Below, in pieces: positions 9,262 to 16,998 of a stretch of DNA of 40,308 nt. The stretch spans positions 1 through 40,308 of the forward strand of contig JALFUO010000068.1 in the NCBI GenBank assembly GCA_022784065.1, written 5' to 3'. Below the pieces are notes generated by a model. It searched no databases and was not told the DNA's origin. It was given only the letters and a program-made list of their open reading frames with translations. Both the position numbers and the translations under genes were made by a program. This DNA comes from Bacteroidales bacterium. Its GTDB lineage: Bacteria > Bacteroidota > Bacteroidia > Bacteroidales > Bacteroidaceae. The first letter of the stretch is position 1, and every line of letters starts with the position of its first letter.

Positions 9262-9351
9262 CCAGACGTTAGGTTGCATGTCCCCAAAGGCTCGGCCGAG
9301 GCTTACCGTAATGCTGAGTGGTGGAAAGCCCTCACGGTGGTTGAAGATTGA
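9262..9351 (+). pseudogene. remnant of the C-terminus of a BspA-like leucine-rich-repeat surface protein
   Basis: Frame at 9262 reads PDVRLHVPKGSAEAYRNAEWWKALTVVED*, matching the usual end of BspA-type LRR proteins (LxVPKGs...Y..a..Wk.f..Ive). No repeats or start lie upstream in frame. Confidence 0.6.
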
Positions 9352-9441
9352 AGTCCGGATTTCGAAAGAAAATCATTGTAAAAATTGAATTTTGGGGGCG
9401 ACGTTACAATATTATATATGTAACCGCTAAACACTAAAAAC

Positions 9442-9933
9442 ATGCACAACGAAGAAACGAATCAAAGCATCGAGACTTTTTGCGAGCAGCAAGGATTTGT
9501 GTTCCACGGCAGAGGGCGCGGGCGGTATGGAATATATCCTTATTGGACGTGGCAGGACAGTATTGAGTATATGCCTCAAACAGGCCACCTCAAAATAACG
9601 GCCCGCTGCGGCACCTATACGGGAACGGTGGAGAGCGTGGAGCATTTCCTCGCGCTCCAGAAAGCGATGCAGATAGACCCGGCCGAAATCAACAATCCCG
9701 AGCAGGCGCACAAGAATTCCCACCTTAGAATGGAGCGAAAGATGGAACTGGCCAACAGGATAGCATCGAGAATAAGGCTGCGCTATGGTTTTCGCCCCGA
9801 GAAATGCCTCCACATGGCTATGCAAGGAGATTGGTGGCACGCCACAAACCATCTTTCTCAAATGACCTTGAAGTTAGTGGACCGAGCAGCCGAGGCCGTG
9901 ATCAGGGATATCGAGAGCAATAAGATAATGTAA
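9442..9933 (+). CDS. hypothetical protein, 163 aa
   Basis: Intact ORF MHNEETNQSIETFCEQQGF...DIESNKIM; no family recognised. Confidence 0.7.
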   Translation: MHNEETNQSIETFCEQQGFVFHGRGRGRYGIYPYWTWQDSIEYMPQTGHLKITARCGTYTGTVESVEHFLALQKAMQIDPAEINNPEQAHKNSHLRMERKMELANRIASRIRLRYGFRPEKCLHMAMQGDWWHATNHLSQMTLKLVDRAAEAVIRDIESNKIM

Positions 9934-9975
9934 GGACGTTTTTTGCGCTTAAAACAAAACTTTTATGGCAAATCG

Positions 9976-10006
9976 TTTGCATTTTGCTTGGAATGTGCTA
10001 CATTTG
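9976..10006 (+). promoter_or_regulatory. promoter of the pheA aromatic operon
   Basis: TTTG (9976-9979), N19, TACATTTG (9999-10006), a consensus Bacteroidetes promoter. Confidence 0.75.
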
Positions 10007-10048
10007 CAAGCGAAAAGCAATTGTCGCACCAATAGCATAGGCTTATTT

Positions 10049-10099
10049 ATGGCACACAACGCACAGTTTTTCGGCTTTTACTTTTACTTTGCTCAGTAA
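10049..10099 (+). CDS. Phe/Tyr-rich leader peptide MAHNAQFFGFYFYFAQ
   Basis: ATG GCA CAC AAC GCA CAG TTT TTC GGC TTT TAC TTT TAC TTT GCT CAG TAA; 5 Phe and 2 Tyr in 16 residues, between promoter and attenuator hairpins. Confidence 0.8.
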   Translation: MAHNAQFFGFYFYFAQ

Positions 10100-10151
10100 A
10101 GCGAAGCGGGAAAGCGCGTGCCAAACATAACATTTGACCATACAACAATTC

Positions 10152-10190
10152 AGTCCCGCTTCCAACGAAGAAGCGGGACTTTTTGTTTTG
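10152..10190 (+). terminator. intrinsic terminator (attenuator) in the pheA leader
   Basis: AGTCCCGCTTC (10152-10162), loop CAACGAA, GAAGCGGGACT (10170-10180), then TTTTGTTTTG; 11-bp perfect stem, 22 nt before the pheA ATG. Confidence 0.9.
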
Positions 10191-10202
10191 AAAAAGCACA
10201 GC

Positions 10203-11033
10203 ATGAAAAAGATAGCCATTCAGGGCATTCGCGGTTCGTTCCACGACATTGCCGCCCATCAGTATTTCAAAGGAGAGGAGCTCAGGCTCGTGTGCTGCGA
10301 CACGTTCGAGGACGTGTTCCGGCAGATGCGCATCGACAGCGCCTGCCTCGGTATGGTGGCGATAGAAAACACCATCGCCGGCAGCCTGCTCTACAACTAT
10401 GAGCTTCTGCGCGAGAGCGGCATGAGCATCGTGGGCGAGCACAAGTTGCACGTAGAGCATAGCCTGATGTGCCTGTCCGAAGACACAGTCGATGACATTC
10501 GCGAAATAAACTCTCACCCCGTGGCCCTTGCGCAGTGCCGCCGCTTCCTCTCGGAAAAGCGCGGGGTGAAGCTCGTGGAAACCGACGACACGGCCGGCGC
10601 GGCAGAACAGATAGCCCGAGAGCAGCTGCGCGGGCACGCCGCCGTGTGCCACGCCGATGCAGCCGGCATCTACGGTCTGAAAGTCCTGGCGCGGGGCATT
10701 GAGGACAACAAGCACAACTTCACGCGCTTCCTCGTACTGGCCGATCCCTGGCAGGCCGAAGCCGTGAGGCAGCAGGAAGAGGCCGACAAGAGCAGCATCG
10801 TCTTTGCCCTGCCCCACGAGGAAGGCTCGCTCTCGCAGGTGCTCAGCATTTTCAGTTTCTACAAGATCAACCTCACCAAAATCCAATCTTTGCCCATCAT
10901 AGGCCATGAGTGGGAATACCTGTTTTATGTGGACGTGGTGTACAGCGACAGCCTCCGCTTCCGGCAGAGCGTCGACGCGCTGCGCCCGCTGACCCGCGCG
11001 TTGAAGATTTTGGGAGAATATAAAGGCAAGTAA
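10203..11033 (+). CDS. pheA: prephenate dehydratase
   Basis: MKKIAIQGIRGSFHDIAAHQYF; 'GMVAIENTIAGSLLYNYELL'; C-terminal ACT-like 'SIVFALPHEEGSLSQVLSIFSFYKINLTKIQSLPI'. Confidence 0.93.
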   Translation: MKKIAIQGIRGSFHDIAAHQYFKGEELRLVCCDTFEDVFRQMRIDSACLGMVAIENTIAGSLLYNYELLRESGMSIVGEHKLHVEHSLMCLSEDTVDDIREINSHPVALAQCRRFLSEKRGVKLVETDDTAGAAEQIAREQLRGHAAVCHADAAGIYGLKVLARGIEDNKHNFTRFLVLADPWQAEAVRQQEEADKSSIVFALPHEEGSLSQVLSIFSFYKINLTKIQSLPIIGHEWEYLFYVDVVYSDSLRFRQSVDALRPLTRALKILGEYKGK

Positions 11034-11035
11034 TT

Positions 11036-12211
11036 ATGGACGCATTACGCAAACCCCAGCCCGCCGACCGCCTGAGCGGCGTGAGCGAATACTATTTTTC
11101 AAGAAAACTCAAGGAGGTGGCGCAGATGAGGGCGCAGGGCGCAGACATTATCTCGCTCGCCATAGGCAGCCCCGACCTGCCGCCTTCGACTGAAACGGTG
11201 GAAACGCTCTGCCGCGAGGCGAAACGCCCCGAAGGGCACGGCTACCAGCCCACGATGGGCACGAAAGAACTGCGCACGGCCATGGCTGGATTTTACAGCC
11301 GCTGGTTCGGCGTGACGCTCGACCCCGACCGCGAAATCCAGCCGCTCATCGGGTCGAAAGAAGGCATCCTCCACGCCACGCTCGCGCTGGCCAACGTGGG
11401 CGACAAGGTGCTCGTGCCAAATCCCGGCTACCCCACTTACACCTCGCTCTCCAAACTGCTCGGCTGCGAGGTGGTGCCTTACGGCTTGCGCCCCGAAAAC
11501 GGCTGGCAGCCCGACTTTGAAGAACTCGAACGCCTCACCGACGACAGCCGCGTGCGTATCCTGTGGATGAACTACCCGCACATGCCCACCGGCGCGGCGG
11601 CGCAGCGCACCACGTACGAGCGGGCGGTGGAACTGGCACGGCGCAAAGGCTTTGTCGTCATCAATGACAATCCTTACAGCTTTATCCTCTCCAGCGAACG
11701 GCTCAGCATCTTGCAAGTGCCGGGTGCAAAGGAATGCTGCATCGAACTCAACTCCATGAGCAAGAGCCACAACATGCCGGGCTGGCGCGTGGGCATGCTT
11801 GCCTCGAACGCCGAGTTTGTAAGTTGGGTGCTTAAAGTGAAGAGTAATATAGACTCGGGCACCTTCCGCGCCTTGCAGCTCGCGGCAGCCACGGCCTACG
11901 ACAATGCCGACGCCTGGCACGAGGAACACAATATAAATATATACGCGCGGCGCCGCCGTTTGGCGGAAGCCATCATGGCTGCCCTCGGCTGCACCTTCGA
12001 CCCCGCGCAGGTGGGCATGTTCCTATGGGGGCGTATACCCGAAGGCATGGACAATGCCGAGCAGCTAACGGAGCGCGTGCTGCACGAGGCGCACGTGTTT
12101 CTCACGCCCGGTTTCATCTTCGGCAGCAATGGCAACCGCTACGTGCGCATCTCGCTTTGCGCTTCCGAAGAAAAATTGCAAGAAGCCCTGCAACGCATCA
12201 AGGCTCTCTAA
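11036..12211 (+). CDS. pyridoxal-phosphate aminotransferase, class I/II
   Basis: 'ISLAIGSPDLPPSTETVETL', 'GYQPTMGTKELRTAMAGFY', 'LVPNPGYPTYTSLSKLLGCEVVPY', 'NSMSKSHNMPGWRVGML' (PLP lysine region). Confidence 0.93.
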   Translation: MDALRKPQPADRLSGVSEYYFSRKLKEVAQMRAQGADIISLAIGSPDLPPSTETVETLCREAKRPEGHGYQPTMGTKELRTAMAGFYSRWFGVTLDPDREIQPLIGSKEGILHATLALANVGDKVLVPNPGYPTYTSLSKLLGCEVVPYGLRPENGWQPDFEELERLTDDSRVRILWMNYPHMPTGAAAQRTTYERAVELARRKGFVVINDNPYSFILSSERLSILQVPGAKECCIELNSMSKSHNMPGWRVGMLASNAEFVSWVLKVKSNIDSGTFRALQLAAATAYDNADAWHEEHNINIYARRRRLAEAIMAALGCTFDPAQVGMFLWGRIPEGMDNAEQLTERVLHEAHVFLTPGFIFGSNGNRYVRISLCASEEKLQEALQRIKAL

Positions 12212-12270
12212 ACCCCGTTCGCTTATTAACCCGTATACTACTAAAACCCATCAACAAAAATCTCAAAAAT

Positions 12271-13341
12271 ATGGAACTAAATATTACACCCTTATCGCTT
12301 CCCGGCATAGAAACGCAGCGACCGATAATCATAGCCGGCCCTTGCTCCGCCGAAACCGAAGAACAAGTAATGAGCACGGCGTGCCAACTGGCAGGCAAGG
12401 GCGTGCGCATCTTCCGCGCAGGCATCTGGAAACCGCGTACCAAGCCCGGCGGCTTTGAGGGCGTGGGCGAACCGGGGCTGCCGTGGCTCACGCGTGTCAA
12501 GAAGGAAACGGGTATGCTTGTGGCTACCGAAGTGGCTACGCCGCAGCACGTCGAGGCTGCGCTCGCGGCAGAAGTGGATATCCTTTGGGTAGGCGCGCGC
12601 ACCGTGGCCAATCCCTTCGCGATGCAGGCCCTGGCAGATGCCTTGAAAGGCATAGATGTGCCTGTGCTTGTGAAGAACCCCGTCAACCCCGACCTTGAAC
12701 TTTGGATTGGCGGCATAGAACGCCTTAACGGCGCAGGCATCACGCGACTGGCCGTTATACATCGCGGCTTTTCCTCTTACGAAAAACGCCTCTACCGCAA
12801 CACGCCGATGTGGCATATCCCCATTGAACTGCGCCGCCGCATATCGAACCTCCCTATCTTCTGCGACCCGAGCCACATAGGCGGCGCGCGCGAACTCATC
12901 GCCCCGCTCTGCCAGCAGGCCATGGACCTCGGTTTCGACGGCCTGATGGTGGAAAGCCATTGCACGCCCGACTGTGCTTGGAGCGACGCGAAGCAACAGG
13001 TAACGCCCGACGTGCTCGACTTTATCCTCTCAAAACTCGTAATCCGCGAGCTTGCCCCCACGACGGAAAGCCTTGAAACCCTGCGCCGCCACATCGATGA
13101 AATCGACAACAACCTTATGGAACTCCTTGCCAAGCGTATGCGCATCAGCCGTGAAATAGGTCAATATAAATTGGAGCACAACATGACCGTCGTCCAAACC
13201 CGCCGCTACAACGAAATCCTCGACAAGCGCGGTGCGCAAGGCGTGCTCTGCGGCATGGCGCCCGAGTTTGTGAAAAGCGTGTTTGAGGATATTCACGAAG
13301 AAAGCGTGCGCCAGCAGATTGAATTGATGAATAAGAAATAA
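12271..13341 (+). CDS. bifunctional 3-deoxy-7-phosphoheptulonate synthase / chorismate mutase type II
   Basis: Start MELNITPLSLPGIETQRPIIIAGPCSAETEEQV; 'FRAGIWKPRTKPGGFEGVGEPGLPWL'; C-terminal 'ESLETLRRHIDEIDNNLMELLAKRMRISREIGQYKLEHNMTVVQTRRYNEIL' is chorismate mutase. Confidence 0.95.
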   Translation: MELNITPLSLPGIETQRPIIIAGPCSAETEEQVMSTACQLAGKGVRIFRAGIWKPRTKPGGFEGVGEPGLPWLTRVKKETGMLVATEVATPQHVEAALAAEVDILWVGARTVANPFAMQALADALKGIDVPVLVKNPVNPDLELWIGGIERLNGAGITRLAVIHRGFSSYEKRLYRNTPMWHIPIELRRRISNLPIFCDPSHIGGARELIAPLCQQAMDLGFDGLMVESHCTPDCAWSDAKQQVTPDVLDFILSKLVIRELAPTTESLETLRRHIDEIDNNLMELLAKRMRISREIGQYKLEHNMTVVQTRRYNEILDKRGAQGVLCGMAPEFVKSVFEDIHEESVRQQIELMNKK

Positions 13342-13347
13342 AGCCCG

Positions 13348-13378
13348 ACTACTCGTCTACTCGTTTACTCGTTTACTA
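13348..13378 (+). repeat. degenerate octamer tandem array ACTCGTYT, copy 1
   Basis: actcgtct (13351) actcgttt (13359) actcgttt (13367) acta (13375) in the gap between the DAHP synthase gene and tyrA. Confidence 0.75.
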
Positions 13379-13397
13379 AATAAAGGCTATTGCAACC

Positions 13398-14183
13398 ATG
13401 CGCATACTTATCCTCGGAGCCGGCAAGATGGGCTCTTTCTTTACAGATGTCCTTAGTTTCGACCATGAAACGGCGGTGTTCGACACCGACCCAAAGCGGT
13501 TGCGCTTCATGTACAACACGCAGCGGTTTACCGCCGAGGAAGAAATTAAGGCGTTCCGCCCCGAACTCGTGATCAACGCCGTGTCGCTCAAGCATACGTT
13601 AGACGCGTTCCGCCGCGTGCTGCCGCTCTTGCCGCAAGACTGCATCTTGAGCGACATTGCCTCAGTCAAGACCGGGCTGAAAGGCTTTTACGAAGCCTGC
13701 GGTCGCCGCTACGTTTCTACCCACCCGATGTTTGGCCCCACCTTTGCCAACCTCGGCGCGCTCCACGATGAGAACGCCGTGATTATCACCGAGGGCGACT
13801 ATATGGGGCGCATCTTTTTCCGCGACCTGTATAAGAACCGTCTCGGGCTGAACGTGTGTGAATACACCTTTGAGGAGCACGATGAAACGGTGGCCTATTC
13901 CCTGAGCATTCCCTTTGTTTCCACGTTTGTATTCTCGGCGGTGATGAAGCATCAGGACGCGCCTGGCACAACTTTCAAGCGGCATTTACGCATTGCCCGC
14001 GGCGTGCTCGGCGAGGACGACTGCCTGCTGCGCGAAATCCTGTTCAATCCTTACACCGTAGGGCAGGTGCGTAAGATCGGCAGCGAAATGGAAACGCTCG
14101 CCCGGCTTATTGAGCAGAAAGACGAAGAAGGGCTCAACGCCTTTATCCATCGCATTAGGAAAAATGTGTGCGAAGGCAAATAA
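13398..14183 (+). CDS. tyrA: prephenate dehydrogenase
   Basis: MRILILGAGKMGSFFTDVLSFDHETAVFDTDPKRL, 'LSDIASVKTGLKGFYEACGRRYVSTHPMFGPTFA'. Confidence 0.9.
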   Translation: MRILILGAGKMGSFFTDVLSFDHETAVFDTDPKRLRFMYNTQRFTAEEEIKAFRPELVINAVSLKHTLDAFRRVLPLLPQDCILSDIASVKTGLKGFYEACGRRYVSTHPMFGPTFANLGALHDENAVIITEGDYMGRIFFRDLYKNRLGLNVCEYTFEEHDETVAYSLSIPFVSTFVFSAVMKHQDAPGTTFKRHLRIARGVLGEDDCLLREILFNPYTVGQVRKIGSEMETLARLIEQKDEEGLNAFIHRIRKNVCEGK

Positions 14184-14204
14184 GGGCGATATTATGCAAA
14201 AAAA

Positions 14205-14233
14205 GAGGAATGCCGAGCGGCATTCCTCTTTTT
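14205..14233 (+). terminator. intrinsic terminator after tyrA
   Basis: GAGGAATGCC gagc GGCATTCCTC TTTTT. Confidence 0.9.
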
Positions 14234-14273
14234 AATGGTAAATAAACTTGGGGTGTAGTCCCCTTAATGCGTT

Positions 14274-14537
14274 TTAGGCTTCTGCCTGAGGCTCCACGGA
14301 GACAACGCTGCGGTCGCGGTTGCCGCGGTGGAAAGTAACCGTGCCGTCAACGAGGGCGAAGAGCGTGTGGTCCTTGCCCATGCCGACGTTCTTGCCGGGA
14401 TAGTGTACAGTGCCTCTCTGGCGAACGATGATGTTGCCTGCGATGCAGGACTGTCCGCCCCAGATTTTAACGCCTAATCTTTGTGAAGCTGATTCGCGGC
14501 CGTTCTTAGAACTACCGACACCTTTTTTATGTGCCAT
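14274..14537 (-). CDS. rpmA: 50S ribosomal protein L27
   Basis: [69 protein letters not shown]. Confidence 0.98.
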   Translation of the reverse strand: MAHKKGVGSSKNGRESASQRLGVKIWGGQSCIAGNIIVRQRGTVHYPGKNVGMGKDHTLFALVDGTVTFHRGNRDRSVVSVEPQAEA

Positions 14538-14558
14538 GTTTTCTTCTGATTTTTTAGA

Positions 14559-14876
14559 TTAAGCAATAACTTGTTTGATTGTGAGTTCCGTGAACTGCTG
14601 ACGGTGACCGTTCAGCTTGCGATAGCCTTTGCGGCGCTTCTTGTGGAACACGAGCACCTTGTCGCCCTTTACGAGCACGGTCTTAACCTCGCATACTACC
14701 TTTGCACCCTCTACCACGGGAGCACCTACTTTAACTTCGCTGTCTGTGTCGAGCAGCAGCACTTTCTCAAATTCAACAGTCTGACCGGCTTCGGCTTGAG
14801 GCATGTGGTTCACGAAGAGCTTTTTGCCTTCTTCGGCCTTGAACTGCTGACCGTTAATCTCAACGATTGCGTACAT
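14559..14876 (-). CDS. rplU: 50S ribosomal protein L21
   Basis: [25 protein letters not shown]...[33 protein letters not shown]. Confidence 0.98.
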   Translation of the reverse strand: MYAIVEINGQQFKAEEGKKLFVNHMPQAEAGQTVEFEKVLLLDTDSEVKVGAPVVEGAKVVCEVKTVLVKGDKVLVFHKKRRKGYRKLNGHRQQFTELTIKQVIA

Positions 14877-15114
14877 TGTTGTTTTGATTGTGTATAAACG
14901 GTTTATTCCGGGAGGCGTGCAGCACCCGCTGCCCCTTGTCCAGCCCCTTCGGACTCTAAAAGCGCGGCAAAGTTACTAATTCTTCTTGAATTAAGATGCC
15001 TTGCCGCGCTTTTTCTTATAAGGAAAGTGCTTTTTTAACGCTTTTCTGACGTAAGTAAATGATGAATTGGCGGATATATAGTCCAAACCGAACTGATTAT
15101 TATTTTCCACAACG

Positions 15115-15149
15115 GTGCCAAATGTGTGTAAAAATATGCGATTTGGCAC
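15115..15149. repeat. CCAAAT...ATTTGG hairpin repeat, copy 1
   Basis: GTGCCAAAT-GTGTGTAAAAATATGCG-ATTTGGCAC, 9-bp perfect arms. Confidence 0.8.
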
Positions 15150-15223
15150 TCTCGCGCGATTCTCGATTTATTGTGTAAACGACTTCGGTTGTCTACGGCT
15201 GTTGTATCATGCAGCTGTCGCGC

Positions 15224-15257
15224 TTCCAAATGTGGTGTAAAAACATTAGATTTGGAA
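15224..15257. repeat. CCAAAT...ATTTGG hairpin repeat, copy 2
   Basis: TTCCAAAT-GTGGTGTAAAAACATTAG-ATTTGGAA, 8-bp perfect arms; loop similar to copy 1. Confidence 0.8.
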
Positions 15258-15311
15258 ACGTGATGGATGAGTGTTGCATTTGCAATACTCCAAAGAATAC
15301 CTTGCCACTAA

Positions 15312-15351
15312 TTTGGTTTTTGTCGCAAAAATGTTGTATATTTGCGACAAA
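15312..15351 (+). promoter_or_regulatory. promoter and overlapping inverted-repeat operator of the AbiE-like cassette
   Basis: TTTG (15312-15315), N21, TATATTTG (15337-15344); inverted repeat TTTGTCGCAAA (15319-15329) / TTTGCGACAAA (15341-15351) flanks and overlaps the -7 box. Confidence 0.75.
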
Positions 15352-15368
15352 ATTACTCCTTAATTCAA

Positions 15369-15974
15369 ATGCAATCTCTTGAAGATAGAATAATTACGAA
15401 TATATCTAAACGCGGTAGGGGTACAATAGTATCGCCTCTTGATTATGCGGGATATGGAGATTCAAAGGCAGTCCAAAAAGCCTTTGAACGACTTACTGCA
15501 GCCGAAAAGCTGATAAGAGTGGCACGTGGTGTCTATTGTTATCCAAAAATTGATAAGGTTTTGGGGTTAGGTATTCTTTATCCGACCATTGAGGAGGTTG
15601 CCGCCGCTATTGCAAGGCGCGACAAGGCTAAGATAGTTCCGACCGGGACGTATGCACTTAATAAGCTTGGGTTATCAACACAGTTACCGATGAATGTGGT
15701 ATATCTGACTGATGGATCGCCACGTAAAGTAAAGTTGGAAGGTAACAGGGGCATTCAGTTCAAACATACAGCTAAAAAAAATCTGGCTTTTCAGAATGAA
15801 ATCGCAATGCTTCTCACATTTGCTCTGCGCGAAATCGGAGAAAACAATATTGCCGATACTCAACTTGCCCATATCCGTAATCTGGTCAAGTCTATACCAT
15901 TTGAAACAATAAAAAAGGATTTTGCCCTGATTCCGGCATGGATCCGTAAAATTATACTCGATTCCTATGGATAA
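15369..15974 (+). CDS. DUF6088 / AbiEi-like antitoxin (type IV toxin-antitoxin)
   Basis: Start MQSLEDRIITNISKRGRGTIVSPLDYAGYGDSKAVQKAFERLTAAEKLIRVARGVYCYPK (wHTH), immediately followed by an AbiEii-like gene. The listed start 15342 is a TTG inside the promoter. Confidence 0.85.
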   Translation: MQSLEDRIITNISKRGRGTIVSPLDYAGYGDSKAVQKAFERLTAAEKLIRVARGVYCYPKIDKVLGLGILYPTIEEVAAAIARRDKAKIVPTGTYALNKLGLSTQLPMNVVYLTDGSPRKVKLEGNRGIQFKHTAKKNLAFQNEIAMLLTFALREIGENNIADTQLAHIRNLVKSIPFETIKKDFALIPAWIRKIILDSYG

Positions 15975-16974
15975 ATTTCTGACGCTTACCGAGGCTCAAA
16001 GAAGAACAGTGTTTGAGCAGACAGCCGCAAAGATAAAACTTCCTGTAGCTGCCATTGAGAAAGATTTTTGGGTAACGGAGATACTCAATATTCTTTTCTC
16101 ACTGCCATACGCAGACAAGATGGTGTTCAAAGGAGGTACATCACTCAGCAAAGTCTGGGGTGTCATCCGACGGTTCTCAGAAGATATTGACATTGCCATA
16201 GATCGCAATATGTTCGGGATTGAGGGTGATGTAACCAAGAGGCAATTAAAGAAGTTGCGTAAAGCGTCGTCGATATTTGTCCGGGATACTCTTGCCAATG
16301 ACCTGACGCTGGCGGTAAAACAAGCAGGATTAAGTGAATTTGTGACGATTAAGGCGGACCCCGATGGAGAAGGAGACGCGACATACCCTGAGCCTCGACA
16401 GATTCACATAATCTATAAGTCGGTACTACCCTCTGGAACTAATCCATATCTCCGTGATGAGGTACTGCTGGAAGTTGGAGCACGTTCTCTGTTTGAACCG
16501 ACGGCCAAAGCGAAGGTTGAATCCTTTGTAACTGGGGCGTTTCCGCATCTTACATCAAATGACAGTGATGTTCAGATTGTTGCCGCAGTTGCAGAAAAGA
16601 CATTTCTTGAAAAGGCATTCCTGCTTCATGAGTTATTCACAACCAATGGTTGCCGAAATGCCGATCGTAAATCACGACACTTGTATGACCTATGCAAGAT
16701 GTATGAGGCTGGAATTGCCGACAAGGCTATTCCTGATGATGAACTGTGGGAAACCATTCGCCATCATCGGGAAGTATTCACTTCAATACGCGATGTTGAC
16801 TACACACCGGACATTCGCAAACGGATTACCCTCACTCCCCCTGAAAGCGTCATCGAAGAATGGAAAAACGACTATGATACTATGGTCAAAAATATGATAT
16901 ATGAAGATAATGTCCCCTCATTTGCGGACATCCTCGGAGTTGTGGTAAAAATAGAAAATATGTTCAAGGCTTAA
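15967..16974 (+). CDS. nucleotidyltransferase, AbiEii/AbiGii toxin family
   Basis: 'VAAIEKDFWVTEILNILFSLPYADKMVFKGGTSLSKVWGVIRRFSEDIDIAI' is the AbiEii nucleotidyltransferase motif; overlaps the AbiEi-like gene by 8 bp. Confidence 0.92.
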   Translation: MDKFLTLTEAQRRTVFEQTAAKIKLPVAAIEKDFWVTEILNILFSLPYADKMVFKGGTSLSKVWGVIRRFSEDIDIAIDRNMFGIEGDVTKRQLKKLRKASSIFVRDTLANDLTLAVKQAGLSEFVTIKADPDGEGDATYPEPRQIHIIYKSVLPSGTNPYLRDEVLLEVGARSLFEPTAKAKVESFVTGAFPHLTSNDSDVQIVAAVAEKTFLEKAFLLHELFTTNGCRNADRKSRHLYDLCKMYEAGIADKAIPDDELWETIRHHREVFTSIRDVDYTPDIRKRITLTPPESVIEEWKNDYDTMVKNMIYEDNVPSFADILGVVVKIENMFKA

Positions 16975-16998
16975 TATTCAAGTTTATGCTAACAAGCT

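Noticed and set aside
15342-15368. TTG start for the AbiEi-like ORF given in the ORF track
   Set aside because: It lies inside the -7 box and operator; ATG at 15369 gives the expected N-terminus.
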